A stretch of DNA of 64,000 nt, taken from assembly GCF_001316285.1 (NCBI RefSeq), contig NZ_BBDO01000001.1, positions 124,001 through 188,000 on the forward strand. The letters run 5' to 3'. Origin of the DNA: Vulcanisaeta sp. JCM 16161. Its GTDB lineage: Archaea > Thermoproteota > Thermoprotei > Thermoproteales > Thermocladiaceae. The notes under the pieces are model-generated. The model saw only the letters and a list, made by a program, of their open reading frames with translations, did not search any database and was not told where the DNA came from. Positions within the stretch are counted from its first letter, which is position 1; each line of letters opens with the position of its first letter. Made by a program: the position numbers and the translations under genes. Below, piece after piece: positions 21,959 through 31,229 of the stretch.

Positions 21959-22655
21959 ATGAGGGTTTGTTCCTTGTTCTCGGGTGGCAAGGACTCAACC
22001 TACGCCTTACACTGGGCCGTACTTAAGGGCTTTGACCTCGCTTGCTACTCACGTTGAAGCCCCACCGTACCGACTCATGGATGTTTCATTACCCAAACAT
22101 TGAGTGGACGAGGTATCAAGCCGAGGCCTTGGGTATTCCCCAGGTTGTTTATGAAACAAGCGGTGTTAAGGATCTTGAGCTTGAGGACTTAAGGAGGGCT
22201 TTTAATGATGTTAAGAGGGAGTTTCATGTTAATGGTATAGTGACTGGGGCCTTACTATCCGACTATCAGAGGATGATGATTAATATCACGGCTCATGAGG
22301 TGGGTTTGAGGGTTTACTCACCATTATGGAGGAAAAACCAGGTTATTTACCTAAGGGATTTATATCGTCATGGTTTTAGGTTTGTACTAACGTCAATAAG
22401 CACCTTGGTATAAACCCTAGGTTATTAGGTAAGGTGTTAACGCCTGATGACATTGAGGAGTTAATAAGCGCTGCGTTGAAGTATGGGTTTAACCCGGCGC
22501 TAGAGGGTGGCGAGGGGGAGACGTTTGTCGTTGATGCGCCATTGTTTAGGAATAGAATTGTTATTGATGATGGTGAGGTTCGTAGGTTAGATCAATACTC
22601 ATGGATTTACGTGATTAAGTCCATGCACCTAGAACCAAAGATTTTAGTTGAGTAG
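21959..22655 (+). CDS. Dph6-type diphthine-ammonia ligase (two frame breaks)
   Basis: The PP-loop ATP pyrophosphatase motif [13 protein letters not shown] lies at residues 8-20, after MRVCSLF. The family amidates diphthine on elongation factor 2. Further motifs are [13 protein letters not shown] and [15 protein letters not shown], both characteristic of the Dph6/MJ0570 family. Breaks near 22051 (one [16 protein letters not shown] restored) and 22392 (one [18 protein letters not shown] restored) give about 233 residues. It is followed 19 bases later by the amidohydrolase gene. Confidence 0.85.
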
Positions 22656-22674
22656 TAATAATTAATGGCCATAC

Positions 22675-23958
22675 ATGGGTTATTTACTTAGGAATTGCGA
22701 TTTCGTAATAACGTGGATCAACAACGAACTAAGGATACTCAGGAATGTGGATATAGCGATTGATAATGGATTAATAGTGAATGTTGGCAATATAGCTAGG
22801 GGTACGTATGAGGAGATTGATTGTTCAGGCCATGCCGTAATTCCAGGGCTCGTAAATGCACATACCCACACACCAATGTCCCTGCTAAGGGGTTTCTACG
22901 ATGACGCCGAGTTAATTACGTGGCTCAATAAGATGTGGAGTGTGGAGCGGGAATTGACTAGGGACGTGATATCCCTGGGTAGCGAGTTATCCATTATTGA
23001 GATGGTGATGAGCGGCACAACGGCCTTTATAGACATGTACCATTACCCAGACGTAACGGCAAGTGTGGCGTTGAGGTATGGGTTGAGGGCTGCCCTGGGC
23101 CCCACGTTCATAGACACCCTAAGAAGTCCTGCACTCGTTGAGAATGAGTTAAGGAATTTCTTAAGCATGTACGGTGATTCATCGTTGATAAGGCCTATAA
23201 TAAATGTTCATAGCATTTATGCTGTTAGTAGGGACACATTATTGAGGATTAAAGACCTAAGCAATGAGCTTAACCTGCCGATACAGATACATGCGTCAGA
23301 GACTAGGGATGAGGTTTACGAGTCGAAGAGGAGGTTTGGTATGTTTCCTGTGGAGTACCTAAACTCGCTTGGTCTAATATTAAGTAAAACCCAGCTCGTT
23401 CACCTCGGCTGGGTCACTAATTGGGAGCTAAGCATTATAGCTAAGGCTAATGCCCGTGTGACGCATGCGCCAACATCAAACATGAAGCTCGCCACAGCGG
23501 GTCACTTCCCAATGAGGGAGTTAATAGATATGGGCGTCACAGTGACTTTAGGCACTGATGGCCCCGCTAGTAATAATTCGCTCGATATGTTTAGGGAAAT
23601 GAAGATGGCAGTGCTTCTTCAAAGGCATTCGTACTGGGATGTGGGTATTAAGGCCATTCATGCATTTAAGGCGGCCACAATCAATGGTTACAAGTTATTG
23701 GGTCTCAATGGTGGATGTATAAACAATGGTTGTGTGGCAGACTTAGTATTACTTGACCTTAGTAGTCCGAGGCTACAACCTGCCCGGGATGATAATATCC
23801 TCTCAAACATAGTCTATTCCGCAGATGGCTCAGACGTAGATATGGTAATTGTGGATGGCAAAGTAATCTATGACAGATCCAGGGATTACCCGGTATTAAG
23901 GGAGCGAGCCAGGAATATTGGGGAGAGACTTAATGACTTTATTAGGAAGTTCCTATAA
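22675..23958 (+). CDS. MTA/SAH deaminase-type amidohydrolase
   Basis: 427 uninterrupted residues. Metal ligands are in PGLVNAHTHTPMSLLRG, IHASETRDE and LGTDGPASNNSLD, the pattern of S-adenosylhomocysteine/methylthioadenosine deaminases and related chlorohydrolases. The typical N- and C-terminal small beta domains are present. It would deaminate adenosine moieties left from SAM-dependent reactions. The exact nucleoside is not certain. The 3' end overlaps the convergent asparaginase gene by six bases. Confidence 0.85.
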   Translation: MGYLLRNCDFVITWINNELRILRNVDIAIDNGLIVNVGNIARGTYEEIDCSGHAVIPGLVNAHTHTPMSLLRGFYDDAELITWLNKMWSVERELTRDVISLGSELSIIEMVMSGTTAFIDMYHYPDVTASVALRYGLRAALGPTFIDTLRSPALVENELRNFLSMYGDSSLIRPIINVHSIYAVSRDTLLRIKDLSNELNLPIQIHASETRDEVYESKRRFGMFPVEYLNSLGLILSKTQLVHLGWVTNWELSIIAKANARVTHAPTSNMKLATAGHFPMRELIDMGVTVTLGTDGPASNNSLDMFREMKMAVLLQRHSYWDVGIKAIHAFKAATINGYKLLGLNGGCINNGCVADLVLLDLSSPRLQPARDDNILSNIVYSADGSDVDMVIVDGKVIYDRSRDYPVLRERARNIGERLNDFIRKFL

Positions 23959-24921
23959 GCACTTGGTTGTTTCATGGGAATGGGTCACCTGGCAAGTGGG
24001 CAACAATGACCCTACCCATATCCTCCCTGCTCCATGCCCTACCCATGCCTCGGTATTAAATGCCGACGCCACATTACCGGAGCTATCAATCGCGATTAAC
24101 CCAATATTGCCAGGGCCAAATAATTTCGTGACATAATCAACGACTTGCTTAACGGCATCATTAATTCTAACGCCACCCCTAACTAATGTGGCTACCCTGA
24201 ATGACGCCATCGCCCTAATTATGAACTCCCCAATGCCCGTGGCGGATACCGCACACACATCATTCTCAGCCCAGTAACCAGCGCCAGGTATTGGTGAATC
24301 ACCAACTCTACCAGGCCATTTAAGTATCGTTCCACCTGTCGATGTTGCAGCGGCTAAGTTGCCATCCCTATCAAGCGCCACTGCACCCACCGTGCCTAAT
24401 AAGCCTAACTTCCTTGCGAGGTACGTGTTTTTCTCATACCGTGAACGCAAATTCCTAATAAGGGACTTATACCTATTAATTTTATTTTCATTGATTAATT
24501 CCGTAGATGGCACCCAAAGACCGAATTGCTTAGCCAATTCCTCAGCGCCATCCCCAGTTATTAACACGTGATCAGTCTTCTCCATAACAAGCCTGGCGAG
24601 CCTTATTGTATTTACCACGTGCTTAACGGAAGCCACAGCCCCAACGCTTAAGTCCTTACCCCACATGACGCCCGCATCCTGCTCAACCTCACCATATAAA
24701 TTCAGTACCGATCCCTTACCAGCATCATAGGAGCCGTCAAATTCCATGACCGTGACAGCCTCAACAACCATGTCCAGGGCATTACCCCTTTTAGCCGCCT
24801 CAAGACCTGCATTTACGGCATTCACTAATCCGCTCAAGTATTTTCGCCTGTGCCCCTCATCAATGAAGTATCCCAAGCTACCTGCACCACCGTGTACGGC
24901 TATTGTGGCTTTCACGTTCAC
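23953..24921 (-). CDS. Isoaspartyl peptidase / plant-type L-asparaginase
   Basis: 322 residues of the N-terminal nucleophile hydrolase family. It has IAVHGGAGS at the N-terminus and the autocleavage and nucleophile threonine in LAAATSTGGTILK, followed by GRVGDSPIPGAGYWA. Processing would give alpha and beta chains. It removes isoaspartyl residues from damaged proteins or hydrolyses asparagine. The insert between the lobes (NRYKSLIRNLRSRYEKNTYL) is charged and probably flexible. Confidence 0.88.
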   Translation of the reverse strand: MNVKATIAVHGGAGSLGYFIDEGHRRKYLSGLVNAVNAGLEAAKRGNALDMVVEAVTVMEFDGSYDAGKGSVLNLYGEVEQDAGVMWGKDLSVGAVASVKHVVNTIRLARLVMEKTDHVLITGDGAEELAKQFGLWVPSTELINENKINRYKSLIRNLRSRYEKNTYLARKLGLLGTVGAVALDRDGNLAAATSTGGTILKWPGRVGDSPIPGAGYWAENDVCAVSATGIGEFIIRAMASFRVATLVRGGVRINDAVKQVVDYVTKLFGPGNIGLIAIDSSGNVASAFNTEAWVGHGAGRIWVGSLLPTCQVTHSHETTKCL

Positions 24922-25048
24922 CGAATCTAGGAATAATTAGCATTTATAATATTTATCATTAATCACGTATATTAATGAGTATTACTTAAGTAATTTATTA
25001 ATTTGAGGACATAAACTGATTTTTAACCGAGGGCATAATCAATAGTGT

Positions 25049-25606
25049 ATGTCGAGTAAATTAACGAAGACTGAGGAGTTAGCTGCCAAGCTTTACTTTA
25101 ATGAGGGATTGAAGCCTAAGGAGATAGCTCAGAAGCTCGGTATATCCGTAAACACGGTATACAAGGCAATATCTAAGTATAGGGCCTTCACTAAGAATAC
25201 GGATCAACTATCAAATCAATTGAATGATGATAAACAGTTAAATAAGGTAGATACCCAGGTGGGTAATAATCCATACTTATTGAGTAATTATGGTAATGTA
25301 TTTAATGTAAGCCTATCCATCATTATAGGGATATCAGAGTCCCAGCCAAACAATAACTACCTATATGAGAGTGCCTACCAGGGCGAATTAGTAAAGGAGT
25401 TGAAATCCCTTAAGGAATTAATTGGTAAGCTCATTGAGAAGGTTGAAGAGCTTGAGAAAAGAAGTAAGGATAGTTGTATACCCACTTCTATAAAGGGACA
25501 GAGCAGCATAACTAATTATGAACAGCCCAGTAATGACTCGTTACCCGAGTTTATACGAGATAATCCATGGATTGACGTTATTAAGTCAATACATGCCAAT
25601 GCCTAG
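25049..25606 (+). CDS. HTH regulator with coiled coil
   Basis: 185 residues. The N-terminal 45 residues form a sigma-70 region 4/resolvase-like HTH: LTKTEELAAKLYFNEGLKPK, then EIAQKLGISVNTVYKAISKY. A polar Asn/Gln-rich linker follows, then a coiled coil (LVKELKSLKELIGKLIEKVEELEKR) and a disordered tail. It probably binds DNA as a multimer. Its stop codon overlaps the first of four AGTTTC repeats in front of the large membrane protein gene. It is a candidate to bind them. Confidence 0.65.
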   Translation: MSSKLTKTEELAAKLYFNEGLKPKEIAQKLGISVNTVYKAISKYRAFTKNTDQLSNQLNDDKQLNKVDTQVGNNPYLLSNYGNVFNVSLSIIIGISESQPNNNYLYESAYQGELVKELKSLKELIGKLIEKVEELEKRSKDSCIPTSIKGQSSITNYEQPSNDSLPEFIRDNPWIDVIKSIHANA

Positions 25607-25641
25607 TTTCTATCAGTTTCTCCTGAGTTTCACGTAGTTTC
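25605..25641 (+). repeat. Four AGTTTC direct repeats at helical spacing
   Basis: AGTTTC begins at 25605, 25615, 25626 and 25636, spacings of 10, 11 and 10 bases, so all copies face the same side of the helix. An inverted GAAAC lies at 25663-25667 and a TATA box (TTTATAAAT) at 25670-25678, followed by the GTG start at 25699. The position upstream of the TATA box fits an activator or cooperative repressor site. Confidence 0.6.
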
Positions 25642-25662
25642 TCTCTTTCAATTATTAAGAAA

Positions 25663-25678
25663 GAAACGGTTTATAAAT
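25663..25678 (+). promoter_or_regulatory. BRE and TATA box of the membrane P-loop gene
   Basis: GAAACGG followed by TTTATAAAT is a good archaeal BRE plus TATA box. The distance of about 25 bases to GTG 25699 implies a leaderless transcript. It lies directly downstream of the AGTTTC repeats. Confidence 0.6.
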
Positions 25679-25698
25679 TATTTCATGGTTTTCATTAT

Positions 25699-28023
25699 GT
25701 GAAACAGAACGTAATAACAAACACACTTTATACATTGGCGGATACGCTTACAGCTATACTACTTTATGCGGTCTTCCCGATAATACCACTGTACGTCTTC
25801 ATAACGCTACTAACTTTAATCATGGCATCAACGGCTCTTAAGAGACATGGCCTAGCGGCGGCGGTTTTAATTACATATGTGATTCTAGCGTTCATAACAG
25901 CCCTAGGACACGCATCATTACTAATAATGCCACTACTCCTAACTACCTACTTAATAACTGAGGCTGGCATTGTTAATGACATTGCCGTAGCATCATGGAC
26001 CCTCTTATTCACGCCATTATATTGGTTGTCAATACCACTTTCAATAGCGCCATCCATAAAGGGATATAGCGTAAGATCAGCGATCATCTTTGCCCTACTC
26101 ACTTTCTTATACGCAGTTGGTGCCGCGTATCAGGGCATTACGTGGTTACCAATAACAGCCATTCACGTGGTGAACCTAGACTTAGTACGTGGGATGGAGT
26201 CCCTAATATTCGATAGTTCAGGTAGTTTACTCACCTTATCTAATGAGTTAAGCAATGTAATGCTTTACTTCGTCCTTATCGTGGTCATGACAATACCACC
26301 CTTAGTAGGTAGGTACCTGCCGAGGCTTATCATGACATGGTCAGTAAGCACGGATATTTCGCAAATAATTATGAACCTAACACCGCAATTAGTAACCGCA
26401 TCTATACTTTATGCGCCCTTAATTAGCGGTAATACATGGAATTACTACGTAACTCCATTACTCATTATTGGCTCATTTATTATTGGACTTGGTACCTACG
26501 CACTCGACATCACGCAGTCCAAGCTTAAAGTGGGGGTTCAGTCAATAATGAGTGCGAGGAAGAAGTCGCCGATCGTAATACCAATAATTGATCCATTAAT
26601 GATTACTGAGTATAGTTATTGGGTTAAGAAATTACCTAAGGACGACGCAGATCTTGTGAACACGGTAGTAAATACCCTATCCAAGACTGGTATAGCCGCG
26701 CTATACGCCTCATTGCCCCAGGATAAGATTGAGATAATTGCCAAGGCACTATTTGGATTAACCAGGACTAAGGGGTTCATAATTAAGGGCAATATTGATG
26801 AATTAACAAACGACGTTGAATGGTTCATTAAAGCTCACGAGAAGGCACTACTCGTATTAATCTCAAATGAAATAAATAAGGACATGTTCTTCAAATTAAT
26901 TGACTACAATAGACGCACTAAGTTATATGCCTTGATAATAAACAGCGATGATGGTATTGTAGACAAATTAAGGAAGTACGGAATTGAGGTTATAAACTAC
27001 GGCGCTGTGGAGGGCACAGAGAAGGAACAGAGACAGACTAAGTATGTTGAGGAGGTGCCATCAAAGCAGGTCGGTGCGGCTGATAATGCCATTAGTAACG
27101 CCCCTAATAACCCAGCCCTAATTAATGAGGAGGTAATTCACCAAGCAAGCGTCAATGCGCCCATAGGTGTAGAAACCGCGACAGCCCCTACCAAGGCTGT
27201 TAATGAAAATGAGGTAATCGTGAAGAAGGATAATGAGGTGACCACTAATTTGCCATTAGAGAAGGGCGTCACAAAGGAGGAGAAGGCCTTAGAGACTCCT
27301 AAAGTTCCTGCGCGTAAAGAGAGGGCAAAAGATGAGGTGGTGAAGGAGAGACCCAAGGCAAGGAGTAAGAGTGCTAATGTTAATGTTATGGTTGCGATAG
27401 ACCCCATCGATTTAATAAGCATGAATACAAAGTCAAAGTTGATTGATTATATTGACTCATCAATTAGGTTGAGGGATATGATGAGAAACCTAGGGCTTAG
27501 GTACATGGCGTCAATAATGATAATAGGGCCGCCCAAATCAGGGAAGACCGCGTTAATAAACCACGTGGCTAAGCACTTAGGCGTGACCATCATTGATTAT
27601 AAGGATCCAAGCATTTCCATAATTGATAATGCAATAATCCATGTACCAAACCTCGAGACAGCCATTAATGAGGATTTAAACTACGTACTTAAACTACTGA
27701 GTATAGCCAGGGCTAAGCACCTAGTCGTTGTATTTGAGAGTAGTAATCCATGGTCCATAGACCCTGAGTTCGTAAAGAAGAATATCGATGCCGTGATACC
27801 GGTATTACCCGCTCATGACGAGTACATTGATGAGGTTATTGAAAATAAGCTTAAGGTCAGCGATAGGGACCGAGATGTGATTAAGGGCATAATCAAGTCG
27901 TGCCCAGCCATTGAAGCTATTGAGAAGATAAGGCTATACCTATCCTCTAGGGATAGTACGAGCATAATATGTGAAGACACGTTTAGGAAGTACCAGGACT
28001 TTGCCCAATCATTTAGTGTTTAA
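25699..28023 (+). CDS. Large polytopic membrane protein with C-terminal P-loop ATPase domain
   Basis: 774 residues from GTG, uninterrupted. Residues 1-280 hold about nine hydrophobic helices. Residues 290-440 form a soluble domain with ITEYSYWVKKLPKDDADLV and KALLVLISNE. Residues 440-570 are a charged Lys/Glu/Ala/Pro linker, probably disordered. From about 590 there is an ATPase-like domain: Walker A GPPKSGKTALINHVAKHLG and a Walker B-like strand HLVVVFESSNPW, ending with a small helical lid. This suggests a membrane-tethered AAA-type ATPase. I do not recognise the family. The upstream HTH gene and phased repeats suggest a dedicated regulator. Confidence 0.7.
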   Translation: MKQNVITNTLYTLADTLTAILLYAVFPIIPLYVFITLLTLIMASTALKRHGLAAAVLITYVILAFITALGHASLLIMPLLLTTYLITEAGIVNDIAVASWTLLFTPLYWLSIPLSIAPSIKGYSVRSAIIFALLTFLYAVGAAYQGITWLPITAIHVVNLDLVRGMESLIFDSSGSLLTLSNELSNVMLYFVLIVVMTIPPLVGRYLPRLIMTWSVSTDISQIIMNLTPQLVTASILYAPLISGNTWNYYVTPLLIIGSFIIGLGTYALDITQSKLKVGVQSIMSARKKSPIVIPIIDPLMITEYSYWVKKLPKDDADLVNTVVNTLSKTGIAALYASLPQDKIEIIAKALFGLTRTKGFIIKGNIDELTNDVEWFIKAHEKALLVLISNEINKDMFFKLIDYNRRTKLYALIINSDDGIVDKLRKYGIEVINYGAVEGTEKEQRQTKYVEEVPSKQVGAADNAISNAPNNPALINEEVIHQASVNAPIGVETATAPTKAVNENEVIVKKDNEVTTNLPLEKGVTKEEKALETPKVPARKERAKDEVVKERPKARSKSANVNVMVAIDPIDLISMNTKSKLIDYIDSSIRLRDMMRNLGLRYMASIMIIGPPKSGKTALINHVAKHLGVTIIDYKDPSISIIDNAIIHVPNLETAINEDLNYVLKLLSIARAKHLVVVFESSNPWSIDPEFVKKNIDAVIPVLPAHDEYIDEVIENKLKVSDRDRDVIKGIIKSCPAIEAIEKIRLYLSSRDSTSIICEDTFRKYQDFAQSFSV

Positions 28024-28052
28024 ATAATTGTAATTACTGGGATTATTAAGTA

Positions 28053-28984
28053 ATGAGGATTAGGATTGCGACAAGGGGTAGTAGATTATCGTTGATACAG
28101 ACGGAGATTATAATGAACATGATTAGGAGGGTTGAGCCAAACGTGCAGTTTGACGTAATTATTGTGAAAACTACAGGCGATATAGTCCAGGATAAGCATT
28201 ATACGCTATCGGCGTTAAGGGGATTTTTGAGAAGGAGGTTAACCTGGCGCTGCTGAAGAATGAGGCTGACATAGCCGTGCACAGCCTCAAGGACTTACCC
28301 AGTGAGATTAGCCCGGGTCTCGTGGTGGCTGGTTTTTCACCTAGAGATCCGCCATTCGACGTATTGGTTGTTAGGGATGATTATCCAGGTGACCTAACGG
28401 CGTTACCCAATGGTGCTAGGGTGGGTACATCAAGTGTTAGGCGTAGGGCATTCCTTCTTAGTGTTAGGAGGGATATTTCGATAAGCGTAATTAGGGGTAA
28501 TGTCGATACACGAATTAATAAATTAATTAGGGGCGATTATGACGCAATCGTGATTGCGGAGGCGGGCCTTGTGAGGTTAATGAGTGATTTGAAATCACTT
28601 CACATTAAGTATACCCGCATACCCCTTGACTTATTACCGCCAGCGCCTGGGCAAGGTATAATAGCCGCCGTTGTCCGTGAGAAGGACACGGACTTAATAG
28701 ACCTCCTTAACAGGGCTAGTGATCCTAGGGCTAGGGCTGAGGCGTTAGCGGAGAGGGCTTTCTTAAGGACTATTGGCGGTGGCTGCCACGTGCCAGTCGG
28801 TGGCATAGCAATCTATGGAGAAGACCATATGGAGTTCATTGCAGGCATGGCAGATTTAGATGGGGGGAGGAAAGTCCTCGTTAAGTTGAGTGGTTCGCAA
28901 TCAAACCCTGAAGAACTTGGAATAAATGCTGCACGTGAATTACTGAAGCGGTGGAATGAGGATAAAACTCATTCTAACACATAA
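28053..28984 (+). CDS. hemC: Hydroxymethylbilane synthase (one frame break)
   Basis: It polymerises four porphobilinogens into hydroxymethylbilane, the common precursor of heme and siroheme. The N-terminus has RIATRGSRLSLIQTE; HSLKDLP, GNVDTRI and LPPAPGQG are family signatures. The cofactor-binding cysteine is in GGGCHVPVGG. The frame breaks near 28222; one G gives RGGIFEKEVNLALLKNEADI and about 310 residues. The products could serve the siroheme reductase and the cytochrome b subunit NarI of this window. No other heme gene is adjacent. Confidence 0.92.
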
Positions 28985-29023
28985 CTATGAATACTTATAT
29001 CACTGCTAGTTACTTACCTCATT

Positions 29024-30034
29024 ATGGCGAGGCTTTACTTTGATGGGAATGCTGAGTTAATAAGGGGTAAGGTAGTATCAATGATAGGCTTTGGCAATCA
29101 GGGAAGCGCGCAGGCGTTGAATCTTAGGGATGGTGGTTTCAACGTTGTAGTGGGTAATATAGAGGATGAGTACGCAGGTAGGGCTAGGGATCAGGGCTTC
29201 ACGGTATACCCAATCCCCGAAGCTGTTAAGCGTGGCGATATCATAGTTATGGCAATACCTGATGAAGTACAGCCAGAGGTTTGGGCGAGGGATATTGCGC
29301 CTAATTTATCGCCGGGCAAGATCGTGGTCTTCCTAAGTGGTTATAATGTGTATTATGGCTTCATAAAACCACCTAGGGATGTTGACGTGGTGATGGTTGC
29401 CCCACGAATGATTGGCGAAGGGGTTAGGGACAACTTCGTGAGTGGTAGGGGCTTTCCAGTACTAATTGGTGTTGCAAATAATTATAGTGGTAAGGCGTGG
29501 GATTACGCATTGGCGTATTCAAAGGCGATAGGTGCCATTGGAAGACCAGGTGGTGTGGCTGTTGAGTCGAGTTTTGAGGAGGAGACCATAACGGACTTAT
29601 TCAGCGAGCACACGTGGGGTGGAGCCCTCCTCTTCCTGCTCGCTGAAGGTTATAACGTACTTATTGAGAATGGGGTGTCCCCTGAGGCGGCGATGCTTGA
29701 GCTATGGGCCTCAGGTGAGTTGGTAGCAATCGCCAAGGCCATCGTTGAGAGGGGATTATTCGCACAGCTTAGGGGTCACTCTACGACTAGTCAGTATGGT
29801 CACTTAACCTGGGGTCCCAAGTACGTGACCGATGAGGTTAAGAGGTTAATGAGGGAGGCGGTTAGGCAGATTAGGGATGGCACGTTCGCCAGGGAGTGGG
29901 CCCTCGAGAGAATGCTTGGTTACCCTGTCTTCAATAGGCTTTGGGATGAGGTCATGAGGAGTAGGGTTTGGCAGGATGAGGATAGGCTATACAGGGCCTT
30001 GGGTAGCGTAGGTAATGCCAGTGCCATTAAGTAA
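29024..30034 (+). CDS. ilvC: Ketol-acid reductoisomerase
   Basis: 336 residues, intact. The Rossmann loop is IGFGNQGSAQALNLRD; metal and substrate residues are in ESSFEEETITDLFSEHT, and GQ-type C-terminal knots follow (TSQYGHLTWG). It converts acetolactate or acetohydroxybutyrate to the dihydroxy acids in valine, isoleucine and leucine synthesis. The class I length agrees. No other branched-chain gene is adjacent. A TATA-like TTATATCAC lies about 28 bases upstream. Confidence 0.93.
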   Translation: MARLYFDGNAELIRGKVVSMIGFGNQGSAQALNLRDGGFNVVVGNIEDEYAGRARDQGFTVYPIPEAVKRGDIIVMAIPDEVQPEVWARDIAPNLSPGKIVVFLSGYNVYYGFIKPPRDVDVVMVAPRMIGEGVRDNFVSGRGFPVLIGVANNYSGKAWDYALAYSKAIGAIGRPGGVAVESSFEEETITDLFSEHTWGGALLFLLAEGYNVLIENGVSPEAAMLELWASGELVAIAKAIVERGLFAQLRGHSTTSQYGHLTWGPKYVTDEVKRLMREAVRQIRDGTFAREWALERMLGYPVFNRLWDEVMRSRVWQDEDRLYRALGSVGNASAIK

Positions 30035-30722
30035 TTATGGGTAGCCTAAGGGCCATGGCCATTAAAGACGTGGTTACGGGTATTGCCAGGTTATCCTCCA
30101 TTCCATACGCCTCGGCTAAGGCTGCCACCACCGTTATTGCCAGGGAACCAATTACCTGGTTCGTGAGTAGGGATAGTACTATTGCCAATGATGCCATACC
30201 AACCAGCGCCCCCTCCATGGTGGCGTTACTGAAGGGTAACCTAACCCTACCAAGAAGTACACCACCAATCGCGCTCATCGTGTCGTAGACGATCACTGAA
30301 ATTATTCCGTAAATCACATAGTTACCGGTCAATAACTGGCTAATCAGCACTCCAATGGCACCCATCAGAATGCCCAGGTAACCACCCCTCCTCTCATAAT
30401 CCCTCTCAACGCTCTCAAGTAATTCCTTAACCGTCTTCTCAAGTCTCATTAATCCATCGTCCAGGGTATCTATTGGTATTGCCGAGCCTATTGGTGACTT
30501 AGTGATTTGTTGTAATATCGATCTCCTGGCGCTCGTTAGTGCGTCAAGCAGGACTATAGTAATTATGGGTCTCTTAACCTGAATTACATATATTACGGAG
30601 ACACCCAGGGCAATTAACGTGAAGTACAACGTTGTTGATATGCCATACGCATTCAGATTAATTATGAATGGTATAATTAGGAATACGGAAAGCACGACAT
30701 GAATTAACTTCCTAAGTGCCAT
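30027..30722 (-). CDS. Dolichol kinase / SEC59-like membrane enzyme
   Basis: About 231 residues with roughly seven helices. It starts MALRKLIHVVLS; the RKxxHV sequence and later YDTMSAIGGVLLG and NATMEGALVGM match the CTP-dependent lipid kinase/phosphatidate cytidylyltransferase-like family, and AYGMEDNLAIPV is the usual final motif. It may phosphorylate dolichol or archaeal polyprenols, or act on geranylgeraniol. Start 30722 overlaps the upstream DUF371 gene by 11 bases; a longer start at 30758 is possible. The pair is probably cotranscribed. Confidence 0.75.
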   Translation of the reverse strand: MALRKLIHVVLSVFLIIPFIINLNAYGISTTLYFTLIALGVSVIYVIQVKRPIITIVLLDALTSARRSILQQITKSPIGSAIPIDTLDDGLMRLEKTVKELLESVERDYERRGGYLGILMGAIGVLISQLLTGNYVIYGIISVIVYDTMSAIGGVLLGRVRLPFSNATMEGALVGMASLAIVLSLLTNQVIGSLAITVVAALAEAYGMEDNLAIPVTTSLMAMALRLPIIT

Positions 30723-31176
30723 CGCCTTTAGTTGCTCTATCCTGCTCAAGGTCAACACCTACAATATAAACTGTTAATGGACTCCCTCTCTTTAACCTAT
30801 CTATGAGTCTCCTATCGAGGTCAATAGCCGCCTTATTCGCCCTAATCATCAGTGTTGAGTCATCAACATAGTTGCTCCGTCTAATGATCAATTTATTATT
30901 ATTGCCCAGGGTAAGCCTTGATGATCCCATTCCAATCACGTAATCGAAGTAATCATCAACAACGAGTATTACTATTACCAGGGATCCATCCTTCCTAATA
31001 ATCTCCTTAAGCTCCGGCTTTATATCGGACAAACCCTTATCCGCCCTAATACCGATGATGCAGTCGCCCCTAGGTGTTAGGTAATCATCCTTCGTAATCT
31101 CAATCGTAGTCCTATGCCTAGCCCTAACATTTACGTGGCCCCAGGCCATTACCCTATCAATTACTACCCTGACCAC
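30712..31176 (-). CDS. DUF371 family protein
   Basis: 154 residues. The archaeal DUF371 signature is clear: GHVNVRARHRTTIEITKDD, then YLTPRGDCIIGIRADKG and later STLMIRANKAAIDLDRRLI. The function is unknown, though the family is widespread in archaea and therefore probably informational or housekeeping. It is translationally overlapped with the lipid-kinase-like gene downstream. Confidence 0.85.
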   Translation of the reverse strand: MVRVVIDRVMAWGHVNVRARHRTTIEITKDDYLTPRGDCIIGIRADKGLSDIKPELKEIIRKDGSLVIVILVVDDYFDYVIGMGSSRLTLGNNNKLIIRRSNYVDDSTLMIRANKAAIDLDRRLIDRLKRGSPLTVYIVGVDLEQDRATKGDGT

Positions 31177-31229
31177 GTGAATTCTTATATCAATAAAGCT
31201 TAATTATCTTAATTTTAACGGTAATAATA

